41,943 bases of DNA from CAZJPS01 sp964548055 (GTDB lineage: Bacteria; Patescibacteriota; Gracilibacteria; Peribacterales; Peribacteraceae). Each line of letters starts with the position of its first letter. The stretch's first letter is position 1. The translations under genes were made by a program, and so were the position numbers. The stretch is taken from NCBI GenBank assembly GCA_964548055.1, contig CAZJPS010000002.1, positions 1 through 41,943 of the forward strand. The letters are read 5' to 3'. Positions 30,131-38,643 of the stretch are shown one piece after another. The notes below the pieces were generated by a model that saw nothing but the letters and a program-made list of their open reading frames with translations, did no database searches and was not told where the DNA came from.

Positions 30131-30547
30131 CTGCAGTGTGCTCAACCAAATTCCAATCATCGTCACTGCTGCTCCAAACAGGATTCCTCCTATCACTTCC
30201 AAGAAAGAATGACCCAGGCGCTCGGAAAAATGCGCCCATTTTTGCAGGCGATTCAGGATCTTTGCTTGATCACCAATTGCTTTGCGTGAACTCATGGCGT
30301 CGTACCACGTAAGGCCTGCAAAGGTGAATGCGATTGCAAATTCCATGGAACTGAGCCCGGTTTTCCATCCAACCACAATCAAAAGAGACGTCACAAACGC
30401 TGAGTGCGAGCTTGGCATCCCCCCCGGACGAAAGAATCCATCTTTCCAGTTTCCCTTTTCAAATCCTTCGGTAAGTACTTTTACCGCTTCACACGCAATC
30501 ATCACAACCAGTGGAATAAGGAATGGGTAGAGACGGAGGAGGAACAT
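30128..30547 (-). CDS. Divergent PAP2 family (DUF212) membrane protein
   Basis: The 139-residue product has the DUF212 signature FFRPGGMPSSHSAFVTSLLI, FAGLTWYDAMSSRKAIGDQAKILN and a C-terminal RLGHSFLEVIGGILFGAAVT. SSHS followed later by GHS..E..GG..G recalls the PAP2 phosphatase motifs. Members are small integral membrane proteins, possibly lipid-phosphate phosphatases. TACACT lies exactly 6 nt before the ATG at 30547, supporting this start and a leaderless mRNA. Confidence 0.9.
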   Translation of the reverse strand: MFLLRLYPFLIPLVVMIACEAVKVLTEGFEKGNWKDGFFRPGGMPSSHSAFVTSLLIVVGWKTGLSSMEFAIAFTFAGLTWYDAMSSRKAIGDQAKILNRLQKWAHFSERLGHSFLEVIGGILFGAAVTMIGIWLSTLQ

Positions 30548-30553
30548 ATCAAT

Positions 30554-30559
30554 AGTGTA
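30554..30559 (-). promoter_or_regulatory. -10 box TACACT, 6 nt before an ATG
   Basis: TACACT on the minus strand ends 6 nt before the ATG at 30547. Confidence 0.55.
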
Positions 30560-30604
30560 AATATTTCTATGAAATTAGAAACACATCAATGTTGCTTCCA
30601 CGGC

Positions 30605-31843
30605 TCAAGGCAGGTCTGGTGGAGGAGATGCTTCAGCCTTTGCTTTTGCTTCAGCCTCCTTTTTTGCTTTTTCCTCCTCCTCCGCGGGAGCTGGTACTTG
30701 CTGCGGCGTACCTGCCGGTGCATTGGTCCATTGGCTTATCACATTCAAGCGGACATTGAATTCATCAAGATGAGTTTGTGTAACACCGGGCATCGTATTC
30801 AGTCTGTTCATCGCTTCAGGCTGTTGCTGAGCAGGCAAACTAGATGGATGGATGCGAACCGAGAGTGACTGAGACAGATTTTGGCTCGTCTGCCCGGTTA
30901 CTCCCAAAAGGTATTGCTGCCAATCAGCCATGCTGACTACTCCATCAACAGGTTGATTGAATCCTGCTATGAATCTTCCGCGCAGTCGAATGGCCGTTGA
31001 TCCATTTTCCTGAATAGTTCGAATGCTTTCAAATGCGCTCTGTGCCGATGTACCAGTGGTCGGTAATAGGAACTGGAAGTTTTTTTGTTGATGGGAAAGC
31101 ACAATTGTTTGTCCCTGCCTGAGAAAGGAGATCACGCGCGCATCGGCTCCCTCTCCAATGGTCAGAGGGTGATTCAGTACGTCTATACCGGCGGGCAGTC
31201 TGCCAAGTGCGTACGATCCATCAGGAAGATGTGGCACTGCTTGCAGCAATTTCCTTTGATATTCAATTTCAGCGGCAGATCTACGTGTATTGTTTCCAAG
31301 CACGCCCGATATCCATGCAGCGGCCGCGGTAAGCCCTAGCATCGCCATCAATTTTTTCCCAAAGCTAGCACCTTTCATTTTGGCCCACACAAAAAGCCCC
31401 ACGAGTGAAGCACCACCTATAGCGAGCCACCCATGTCGCTGTGCAAATGTACCCATATCACTCAGCCCTACGATTGCCGTATTCCTTGCATCACGCATGG
31501 CGTTGAAGGCCTGTCCTGGAAGCTCTGCTGCTCCTGGCTGAGGAAGGTTATTCCGTACCTCTTGTAAGTGTTTAAGAGCTTCTTGGCTCTCGGGATCTGT
31601 TCTATTGCCAAATACACTAATATAATGTTCAACCCAATTACGTAAATCAGCAACGCGTCGCAATGCAATAACACGAGCAGCATGGTTTGTCAGATTCAGT
31701 GTTGAGCTCACTTCTTTTCGTAATTGCTCTAAGTTAATCCTTGTCACATCTCCAGGCGTCAGATTATTCTGCGTGAGCGAGTTGATTGTGGGCGTTGGAT
31801 GCGATGGCAGAATTTCGTTGGTGTAGCTACCGAGTGTCGACAT
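30605..31843 (-). CDS. Orphan protein with two membrane helices (operon gene 3)
   Basis: The 412-residue product is of unknown family. A helical N-terminal part (residues 40-110) is followed by two membrane helices (about 137-155, GWLAIGGASLVGLFVWAKMK, and 163-182). A beta-rich globular part comes next (LPDGSYALGRLPAGIDVL, VISFLRQGQTIVLSHQQKNF, STAIRLRGRFIAGFNQP). It ends with a Pro/Glu/Lys/Ala tail (from about 380, EEEEKAKKEAEAKAKAEASP) that could be disordered or a coiled coil. It is the last of three minus-strand genes with small gaps (15 and 4 bp), so the three products probably work together. Confidence 0.8.
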   Translation of the reverse strand: MSTLGSYTNEILPSHPTPTINSLTQNNLTPGDVTRINLEQLRKEVSSTLNLTNHAARVIALRRVADLRNWVEHYISVFGNRTDPESQEALKHLQEVRNNLPQPGAAELPGQAFNAMRDARNTAIVGLSDMGTFAQRHGWLAIGGASLVGLFVWAKMKGASFGKKLMAMLGLTAAAAWISGVLGNNTRRSAAEIEYQRKLLQAVPHLPDGSYALGRLPAGIDVLNHPLTIGEGADARVISFLRQGQTIVLSHQQKNFQFLLPTTGTSAQSAFESIRTIQENGSTAIRLRGRFIAGFNQPVDGVVSMADWQQYLLGVTGQTSQNLSQSLSVRIHPSSLPAQQQPEAMNRLNTMPGVTQTHLDEFNVRLNVISQWTNAPAGTPQQVPAPAEEEEKAKKEAEAKAKAEASPPPDLP

Positions 31844-31858
31844 ACAAAAATGGGAAAA

Positions 31859-32725
31859 TTACGCAGTAGGAGAAGGAGCTTGGTATTGTCCCGGGAAAGG
31901 GGGCATCGGTTGCAAACCAAGTATTACTGCCTGTTGTGGATTCGCTCGTAGAAAAGTATTCAAAAGTCTGGCTTCTGCCATCAGTTCCGCAAAGGTGGTA
32001 ATCACTCTTCCCTCTGCCTGAGCCCTCTGTGCTGCTACTTCCAAAAAGTGCGCCTGATCGCGATTACCAATCAGAGTGACGAGTGCACCCATTTGAACAG
32101 AAGGCACTGTTTCCACATCAGCAATCTGAATACCAGCAGCAACCATGCTCTCGCGAATGCGATCTAAGCGTGGAGCGCTTGAAGCAGTATTGTTCATTGC
32201 TTGATTCCAGATATCCGAGAGCCGTGTGCGGCCACTCAGTAATCCTGGAATATTCACAACAACGGCACTCACGCTTGTGCCAAGTCCTCCCAGTTTTTCC
32301 TTCGCATATCCAAAAAATTCACCAATCCTTCTTCCAATTGTTCCTAGGAACTGAAATGCGCTTGGGAATTGAGTACGCAGCCGCTCTTCTTGCACGTGGA
32401 ACCACGTATTTCCTTGTGTTCGAGGGGCGTATACCTGCGTAGGAGGGGCCATGAGCTTCCGCTGTGCTTCAATTTGTTTTCTGAGGCCCTCCAGCCTGAT
32501 GTGATGATCCGTTCCCTGCTCGTTACGCTCTTGTAAGCGTGCTATCCGAAAGGCGACAAGCTTCCCCAATTCTTCCAGTCTCTTACCAATTGTTTCGCGC
32601 GGAGCCGTACTAAGATCACGGAGTTGCTTTTCAATAGTATCAACTGAAATGTTCTCCAAATGATTTGGGATCTGAGAAAGAGAATCTGCAAGCGTGCCGA
32701 GAGTTTCGGGTGTATTGAACGGCAT
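31859..32725 (-). CDS. Orphan protein (operon gene 2)
   Basis: The 288-residue product is of unknown family. It has helical N-terminal coiled-coil-like stretches (EKQLRDLSTAPRETIGKRLE, RLEGLRKQIEAQRKLM), an amphipathic or glycine-containing segment (FFGYAKEKLGGLGTSVSAVV) that may touch the membrane, and a C-terminal alpha/beta part. That part ends VITTFAELMAEARLLNTFLR then ANPQQAVILGL. The 'LRANPxxAVIL' end resembles the end of the neighbouring 382-residue protein (IRANPNATKMVFEA), hinting at a shared small domain. No signal peptide is obvious. Confidence 0.8.
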   Translation of the reverse strand: MPFNTPETLGTLADSLSQIPNHLENISVDTIEKQLRDLSTAPRETIGKRLEELGKLVAFRIARLQERNEQGTDHHIRLEGLRKQIEAQRKLMAPPTQVYAPRTQGNTWFHVQEERLRTQFPSAFQFLGTIGRRIGEFFGYAKEKLGGLGTSVSAVVVNIPGLLSGRTRLSDIWNQAMNNTASSAPRLDRIRESMVAAGIQIADVETVPSVQMGALVTLIGNRDQAHFLEVAAQRAQAEGRVITTFAELMAEARLLNTFLRANPQQAVILGLQPMPPFPGQYQAPSPTA

Positions 32726-32729
32726 ACAG

Positions 32730-33878
32730 TTACTGGCTTAACTGAGCTTGAGTAGGATTATTGGCTTCAAAAACCATTTTTGTTGCATTTGGATTTGCAC
32801 GAATAAGTTCCACAATGCGCCCAAGAGTGCGGCCTGCTCCTTCACCCTGGAAGCGAAGTTCAATACCCGCTGCTGCTGTACTATTTGTGGGTGCTGAAAG
32901 TGTGGCATTCGGTGCGCGTGCTCCCGGAGTAGTGCGCAACTCAATATCGCGGTTATCTACCCTGAAGAGGAATGCATTACTATCAAGCGCACGATAGAGC
33001 GTTACAGAAGCACCATTCACATTACTTACCCTGCGCTCTGATTGAGCATCCACCACAAGTGGGACGTTCCCAAAATTGAGTCCTCCAATTACACGTTGAT
33101 TTGCCAATGTTTCTGGATTGCCTAGTGTTCCTACTGGAGCAGTATCGCGCACTGTATTCGTTTCTTTATCTACCAAATTCTGTGCAGCGGCACTCACGTT
33201 GAGTGCTGTATATGTCGTCCTGCTTCCCACAATACTTGTCACTTCATTTGTTAAAGCTGAAGCAAATTCTCCTCCTGTCATGAGTGCTACTGCAGCGCGT
33301 GGAGGCTGTGCTTGTCTGCCACGGTTATTAGCTTGATTGCGGATCGTGTTAATTTTGAGCACAGCTGCTTCCACATCACGGCCTGCGGTTGTGCGGGAAA
33401 GCTCTTCCATTGCTTGATTTTGCGTAAGACGTTCATCAGCTGTACCTGTTGCTATCACCATGTATTTTCCAGAACTCTCTAAGCCTCCCACCATGTCACG
33501 CAAGATAGGCTGTGCTCTGAGTGAGAGCGTAAGAAGAAAGCGATTAAGGAGTGGGCTTCCTTTAAAGAAATCAGCAATCTCTCCTAACTGCGCTGCTCCA
33601 AGGCTACTTGTGATACTTCGAATAACATCTCCCAATGTCCGTGCAACATTGTTCACAGCATCCAGCACGTTATTCACGCGTTCGCGGGTCTGTGGATTCA
33701 AGCGATCTAATTGCCGTTGCATCTCTGGCGTTATCTGCACAGGCCCATTCTGTCTCACTCCGTTCAGCGCTTGCTGATCCAATTTTTGTTTTGTTTGCAT
33801 TTCGGTTTTCAACCGTGCTTCTTCGGCAGGATTGGAAGCTGGTCCAGTGGGCGCGTAGTCGATTGTTTCACCGCTCAT
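32730..33878 (-). CDS. Orphan Asn/Gln-rich protein (operon gene 1)
   Basis: The 382-residue product is of unknown family. Its N-terminus is charged and disordered (about 1-50, Gln-rich). Helical parts follow (TRERVNNVLDAVNNVARTLG, AQLGEIADFFKGSPLLNRFL), then TTAGRDVEAAVLKINTIRNQ, and a C-terminal beta part (VTLYRALDSNAFLFRVDNRD). It ends RTLGRIVELIRANPNATKMV. It is first in the three-gene operon and has its own promoter at 33911-33939. No catalytic motif is seen. A structural or assembly role is only a guess. Confidence 0.8.
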   Translation of the reverse strand: MSGETIDYAPTGPASNPAEEARLKTEMQTKQKLDQQALNGVRQNGPVQITPEMQRQLDRLNPQTRERVNNVLDAVNNVARTLGDVIRSITSSLGAAQLGEIADFFKGSPLLNRFLLTLSLRAQPILRDMVGGLESSGKYMVIATGTADERLTQNQAMEELSRTTAGRDVEAAVLKINTIRNQANNRGRQAQPPRAAVALMTGGEFASALTNEVTSIVGSRTTYTALNVSAAAQNLVDKETNTVRDTAPVGTLGNPETLANQRVIGGLNFGNVPLVVDAQSERRVSNVNGASVTLYRALDSNAFLFRVDNRDIELRTTPGARAPNATLSAPTNSTAAAGIELRFQGEGAGRTLGRIVELIRANPNATKMVFEANNPTQAQLSQ

Positions 33879-33910
33879 ATATGTGTGTTGGTATGAATGA
33901 AATTCATCCC

Positions 33911-33939
33911 ATTATAGCCGAAAAACGGAATTCTAACAA
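33911..33939 (-). promoter_or_regulatory. Promoter of the three-gene orphan operon
   Basis: On the minus strand, TTGTTA (33934-33939), a 17-bp spacer and perfect TATAAT (33911-33916). The leader is about 26 nt and has no Shine-Dalgarno site. The rest of the divergent gap to 34106 is AT-rich, with TATAGC (34061-34066) as a possible -10 for the hibernation-factor operon. Confidence 0.65.
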
Positions 33940-34106
33940 TAGGGGCAGATTTCGTGGTTTCTTGTCGAAATTGAGATGTGATGTATCAATAAAACTTACT
34001 ATGTATATCTGTCAAATACACAATCTTTCTCTCTGTCACACATCCCTTTTTCGCTCGTCGTATAGCAAGAAGGTGTATGCTTCTTTTACTTCATTCCCAC
34101 CCCTCT

Positions 34107-34463
34107 ATGAATGTTCAGCACTTCGAGAAAGGGATTGCCTATACGGATCAGGATTTGATTGTTCTGGCGCGGAAAATTGGAAAATTGGCCACCTTTTGCA
34201 AGCACGTGAAGAACGAAGCGTCGCTCATTCGAGTTGAGTCCGAGCAGCGCAAAACCAAAAAGGCGCAAGATCAGGTGAAAGTGATGCTCACTGTGGATCT
34301 TCCAAAAAAACAATTCAGAGCAGAATCTCGACGGCCGATTGTGATGGATGCCCTAGATCGTTGCATAGAAAAGCTGACGCCCCAAATTCAGAAGTATAAG
34401 GAGCTCCACACAGGTCGAGGGAAAGCACGCCTTGGCGCTCGCCGTTCCCGGACGGAAGCATGA
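34107..34463 (+). CDS. hpf: Ribosome hibernation-promoting factor (HPF/RaiA, short form)
   Basis: The 118-residue product starts MNVQHFEKGIAYTDQDLIVL, like the HPF/YfiA fold (MNIxxxGxxxxxTxxL). A later strand is KVMLTVDLPKKQFRAESRRP, and DALDRCIEKLTPQIQKYKEL is the second helix. The tail GRGKARLGARRSRTEA is basic. There is no long-form dimerisation domain. Such proteins bind the 30S decoding centre and silence ribosomes in stationary phase. An ATG at 34077 would add 10 residues; 34107 matches the family start. Its TGA overlaps the next ATG (ATGA), coupling it to the 7TM gene. Confidence 0.85.
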   Translation: MNVQHFEKGIAYTDQDLIVLARKIGKLATFCKHVKNEASLIRVESEQRKTKKAQDQVKVMLTVDLPKKQFRAESRRPIVMDALDRCIEKLTPQIQKYKELHTGRGKARLGARRSRTEA

Positions 34464-36049
34464 GAAGAACAGGCGATGCCCGCAGGCTCTTAAGCATGAT
34501 GAAAAGAGGAAACTGCAGTGTGCGAAGAATCTTTTCTTGTATAGGAACAGCCGCGTTTGTCGGTATTCTCTGGCTCCTTCCAGTTCATGCGCAGGAGCAA
34601 CTTCACAGCCAAAGTGCTGGCGTGACAGCAGTGATTGTAGGACCAGCCGATACCCCTGTTGGACGCACCATTATTTTAAGTGCTTCTGCCAGCCAAGTTG
34701 CAGGAAATAATGTGCAATATTTTTGGTACGTGAATTCAGAAAAAGAACCCATCAGCACATCGGTAGATGTGATCTATACACCGGAAAGAGCAGGGGACGT
34801 GGAATTCCATCTTGTGATTCGAAGCCTTTTAAATGGCCAACGATTGGAAGATGACGAATATCACACGGTCACTGCGTTTAGCAGAAAAGTGGTATTGATT
34901 ACCGATACGCATTTATCGGATGCACACATACAAAATCTGCAAAATGCAGCTGCATCTGGTTCTACGTATTTGCGCGTACTTCGTTCCCATATTTCTTCGC
35001 AAACCCGCGGAGGGGAAACCGCACTGGGAGCCCTCCTTTCCGAAGAAGTGGAAGCGTTTAGTGATGCAGAAAGCATAGTGTTCTGGACAGACGATCTTCC
35101 TCCGGTCGGATTACAGGCGTTACTGAATATTGTGAAAGGAAATCGAAAACGTTTGCTTGATGTGCGTGATCAGACATTCTTACTCATTACAGATCTTCAT
35201 CTGCGGACGGTGGCACGCACTGCTATCGGCCCCGGAAATGAGTTGCATCCAAAAAAATTGATGGTGGCCAAATCCGAGCTCATACCGATGCTCTTGCAAT
35301 CAAAGAATGACGAAGAATTTTTGAATGCAGCATTTCAAGCTCGTGCGGAGGAGCCGCTCATTATGGATGTATTCGCTGTCCACATTCCGCTTTGGCAGCT
35401 TGTGTCTCGGCTCCTTATAACCATGCTCGCGCTTGGTGTTTCCAGCCAAACCATCCTGCTTCTGCTCGTTCTTCCTATTATTGCCACCATTCTTTCATTT
35501 TTGAAACAGGTGGTTGGTATGACCACTTTTGGGCTTTTTACACCTTCTATTATCGCGCTTAGCTTTTTAGTTCTTGGGTGGCCAGTGGGCGTTCTCTTCT
35601 TGCTTTTCATTCTCATGACGGGGTACGCAACTCGCGCTCTCATGCGAAGGCTGCATATTCTGTATATACCAAAGATGGCCATCATCCTTGGTGTAGGAAG
35701 CCTGACCATATTGTTTCTCGTAGGTATTGGCACCTTCTTTGGAGTATTTCTTAGCTACGATACGGTCTTTGTACTTCTGATTATGAGCACGCTCGTAGAA
35801 AGCTTCTTAAATGTGAAATCAGAAGAAGGCCTGCGCTCTGCAGTATTTGGTATAAGCCAAACAATTATTGCCGCGCTTTTATGCGTGTTTATCGTGCAGT
35901 GGCCTTCATTCCGCGCTCTCATTATCGCCTATCCAGAAATTATTCTTTTCACTCCTATCATCAATATTTTGCTGGGGAGATGGACGGGATTGCGCGTGTC
36001 AGAATATTTCCGCTTCAGGGAAGTGTTCCGCCATCTTGCGCAGGAATAA
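34460..36049 (+). CDS. 7TM protein of the RimK-associated '7TM-transglut' type with a PKD-like N-terminal domain
   Basis: The 529-residue product has a signal or anchor (IFSCIGTAAFVGILWLLPVH), then an Ig/PKD-like domain (about 50-135, VGRTIILSASASQVAGNNVQ, VQYFWYV). An alpha/beta region follows (about 140-285). Seven C-terminal membrane helices (about 300-515) carry the family's signature words: PLWQLVSRLLITMLALGVSS, LKQVVGMTTFGLFTPSIIAL, LHILYIPKMAIILGVGSLTI, EGLRSAVFGISQTIIAALL and NILLGRWTGLRVSEYFRFRE. In other bacteria this 7TM unit follows an inactive transglutaminase domain and is encoded next to RimK-like ATP-grasp ligases. Here a PKD-like part replaces that domain. Its start overlaps the hpf stop. 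Confidence 0.82.
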   Translation: MRRTGDARRLLSMMKRGNCSVRRIFSCIGTAAFVGILWLLPVHAQEQLHSQSAGVTAVIVGPADTPVGRTIILSASASQVAGNNVQYFWYVNSEKEPISTSVDVIYTPERAGDVEFHLVIRSLLNGQRLEDDEYHTVTAFSRKVVLITDTHLSDAHIQNLQNAAASGSTYLRVLRSHISSQTRGGETALGALLSEEVEAFSDAESIVFWTDDLPPVGLQALLNIVKGNRKRLLDVRDQTFLLITDLHLRTVARTAIGPGNELHPKKLMVAKSELIPMLLQSKNDEEFLNAAFQARAEEPLIMDVFAVHIPLWQLVSRLLITMLALGVSSQTILLLLVLPIIATILSFLKQVVGMTTFGLFTPSIIALSFLVLGWPVGVLFLLFILMTGYATRALMRRLHILYIPKMAIILGVGSLTILFLVGIGTFFGVFLSYDTVFVLLIMSTLVESFLNVKSEEGLRSAVFGISQTIIAALLCVFIVQWPSFRALIIAYPEIILFTPIINILLGRWTGLRVSEYFRFREVFRHLAQE

Positions 36050-36141
36050 ATTGATCTTTTTCATACTATGATTTCTGATTTTGATTTACAGTAAAAAGAC
36101 CAGATCTGGAGTAGTTTTTCAATTTCTTCGCTTCTCTTCGC

Positions 36142-38535
36142 TTGGTTTTCCCTTTTTTCCGCCACGGAATTCTTGGCCTCAATGCTCGTAATTTGTTGTA
36201 TTTGAGGCCATATAACCCCAAAAAGGCTGTCGCATTTGCAGATAACAAACTGAAAACAAAAGCATACTTATCTGCGCGTGGAATCCCCACTGCAAAGATA
36301 TATGCAAGAATAGAAACGCGTGGGCAATTGCGAAGCTTTGATTTTTCTACTCTTCCAGAAGAATGTGTACTCAAGCCTAATTATGGATTTGGAGGAGAGG
36401 GAATTCTTATTTTAAAGGGGCGAAAAAATGGGATGTTTTTGGAGCAGGGGAAAGTACCCATTCCAGACAGTAGATTACGCGAACACATCGAAGATATTTT
36501 AGACGGAAAATTTTCGGTGAATGGAAAGATGGACACGGCATTCTTTGAAAAAATTCTTGTGTCACATGAGGGGTTTGCGCCCTTTAGACCTGCAGGACTT
36601 CCTGATGTACGCATTGTGGTATTCAACCTTGTTCCCGTAATGGCAATGCTCCGTGTTCCCACAGCGCAAAGCAGGGGAAAGGCGAATGTGCATATGGGAG
36701 GATTAGGCATTGGAATCGATATTGCAAAGGGGGTTACTACGCATGCATTCCAATACTCTTCGCTTCTTACAGAGCTTCCCCATCATGGAGGAAATCCCGC
36801 AGGCATTCCCATTCCTTTTTGGCAGGAAATGCTGCTCATTTCCTCACGTATTCAGTACATGACAAATATCGGGTACCTAGCAGTAGATTTAACGTTGGAT
36901 AGGGACCAGGGACCGGTACTTTTGGAGGTGAATGCACGTGCGGGCCTTATGGTGCAGGTAGCCAATTTAGCTCCGCTCCGCTCGCGTTTGGAGCGTGTAG
37001 AGGGACTGAGTGTTAGTTCTCCAGAAAAAGGTGTGCGTATTGCACAAGATTTGTTTGGAGAAAAAGTGGAAAAATCTGCAGAAGTACAAACGAATAGACC
37101 ACGCTTAGGCGTGCGAGAAAATATATTTGTACATTCAAAAGGGATGAATATGGAAGTGCCAAGCATCATTAATCCTGCGGCATCGGAATACACTATTTTT
37201 ACGCCCGATTTACTTCAGGAATTGCAGGCGCAAGGAGGCGCAGAGCTTTCCGAAGAGTCGGAAGATATTGATCGTCAATTCTACCGAGTTAAATTTACAT
37301 TGGGTGGTAAAAAAATTCAGACGCATGTGTATGCTGGGAGCGTACCCTACCCCTCTGCTCGTGCACTTATCGGGCGCAGAGACCTCGCAGGTTTTTATAT
37401 AGATCCAGCAAAAGAACCCGAAGTACCCATTACTATTACTCGGATGCGTATCGATACACGCGCAACCGATAGAATTCTTTTGCAGATGGATGAAGAATTG
37501 ATGCTACTCAAGCATCTGAAGCCCATCAATCTTCCCGGAGAGCGCATTCAGTTAGAACGCGATCGCAATTATAGCCCTCATTTTTTGTATGCCCCTCTTC
37601 CCGAAGCTATTGATGATATTGAGCGCAAGCTCCGTACCTTACCCACAGACGATTCGTCATTAGGGATTCTTCTAAATAAAAAGCGCAGAGAACTTTTGAT
37701 GCGTATTGCTCTTTTCCGCGCACGTGGGAACAGTGAGCGGTTTACACAGGCATCACAAGCCCTCTTTGGTGCGCCCCATGCAGATTTACTAGCATCGGCG
37801 TTCCATGTTCTTGCTTCTCGTACCAGCTGCGATCTTCCTCTGCCAAAAAATCAAATGCTTACATCGGATCAGGCAGCAGCGCGCTTTGATGAAATGCTTT
37901 CCCAGTATGGGCTTCACGATTGGCAGGTGAGTGTACGCGAAGCATTGGTGTCGGATTGTGCGGTTGGGTGGAAGCGCCTCTATGTTCGCAAAGGAGCAAT
38001 ATTTTCTCCTACACATGTGGAATCACTCATGGCGCACGAAATAGAAACGCATATTCTCACAGCCGAGAATGGAGCGCAGCAGCCGTTTGATATTTTCCGC
38101 CGCGGTTTTGCAAATTATTTAGATACGCAAGAAGGATTGGCATCGTATAATCAGAATAGAGTACTTCCAAAAAACCACGATAAACGGTTTGGTCCAGCAC
38201 GCAGTGTTGTAGCAATTGCCTATGCCCTTGAACATTCTTTTGTGGATACACGTAAATATCTGGAAGCAGAGTTAGGATACACATCTGAGAAATCACTCAC
38301 CAAAGCAATTGAACTCAAGCGCGGCCTTTTTGATACTTCAGAGCCTGGCTGTTTTACAAAAGGACTGGTGTATTATCGCGGGCTTAGAGCAATCGAGCAC
38401 TTTGAAGAGAGCGGAGGAGATTTGAAGCGTTTGTACATAGGCAAAATTGCACTAGAGGATTTAGACTGTGCAGAGCAGGTAGAAGGAGTAAAACCACCAC
38501 TGCTTATTCCAGCATTTCTTAGAAAAAAGAAGTAA
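36142..38535 (+). CDS. ATP-grasp (alpha-L-glutamate ligase-like) / RimB-like / DUF1704 metallopeptidase fusion
   Basis: The 797-residue product starts with TTG at 36142. Residues 5-290 are an ATP-grasp ligase: HGILGLNARNLLYLRPYNPK, then NKLKTKAYLSARGIPTAKIY, ECVLKPNYGFGGEGILIL and VLLEVNARAGLMVQ (E262, N264 for Mg). Residues 330-425 resemble a RimB/retropepsin-like unit (FYRVKFTLGGKKIQTHVYAG, RALIGRRDLAGFYIDP), but the usual DTGA is missing (SIINPAASEY instead), so it is probably inactive. Residues 435-797 are DUF1704 (MATCAP/QEGLA family): MAHEIETHILT (H632, E633, H637) and LDTQEGLASYN. This gives a peptide-bond maker and a likely carboxypeptidase in one chain. RimK adds glutamates to ribosomal protein S6, and MATCAP enzymes trim C-terminal residues; the target here is unknown. 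The gene lies 92 bp after the 7TM gene, on the same strand. Confidence 0.85.
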   Translation: MVFPFFRHGILGLNARNLLYLRPYNPKKAVAFADNKLKTKAYLSARGIPTAKIYARIETRGQLRSFDFSTLPEECVLKPNYGFGGEGILILKGRKNGMFLEQGKVPIPDSRLREHIEDILDGKFSVNGKMDTAFFEKILVSHEGFAPFRPAGLPDVRIVVFNLVPVMAMLRVPTAQSRGKANVHMGGLGIGIDIAKGVTTHAFQYSSLLTELPHHGGNPAGIPIPFWQEMLLISSRIQYMTNIGYLAVDLTLDRDQGPVLLEVNARAGLMVQVANLAPLRSRLERVEGLSVSSPEKGVRIAQDLFGEKVEKSAEVQTNRPRLGVRENIFVHSKGMNMEVPSIINPAASEYTIFTPDLLQELQAQGGAELSEESEDIDRQFYRVKFTLGGKKIQTHVYAGSVPYPSARALIGRRDLAGFYIDPAKEPEVPITITRMRIDTRATDRILLQMDEELMLLKHLKPINLPGERIQLERDRNYSPHFLYAPLPEAIDDIERKLRTLPTDDSSLGILLNKKRRELLMRIALFRARGNSERFTQASQALFGAPHADLLASAFHVLASRTSCDLPLPKNQMLTSDQAAARFDEMLSQYGLHDWQVSVREALVSDCAVGWKRLYVRKGAIFSPTHVESLMAHEIETHILTAENGAQQPFDIFRRGFANYLDTQEGLASYNQNRVLPKNHDKRFGPARSVVAIAYALEHSFVDTRKYLEAELGYTSEKSLTKAIELKRGLFDTSEPGCFTKGLVYYRGLRAIEHFEESGGDLKRLYIGKIALEDLDCAEQVEGVKPPLLIPAFLRKKK

Positions 38536-38545
38536 TTGAGTATTG

Positions 38546-38643
38546 AGAGTAATAGAATACTGGGAATGAGAATAATAGGTTCCTCATTCAACACATGAAA
38601 AACAAACATCCTATTATTCTAATATTCTTGTCCCTATTACTCT
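38546..38643. terminator. Long imperfect hairpin between convergent genes
   Basis: AGAGTAATAG (38546-38555) pairs with CTATTACTCT (38634-38643). The inner ATGAGAATAATAGG (38566-38579) pairs with CCTATTATTCTAAT (38610-38623) with one mismatch; the 10 bp between the stems do not pair. Same plan as the other gene-end hairpins, with an AT-rich word. Confidence 0.8.

Noticed and set aside
36066..36374. Minus-strand frame overlapping the ATP-grasp start
   Set aside because: Shadow of the ATP-grasp N-terminus, which is clearly the coding frame (GILGLNARNL).
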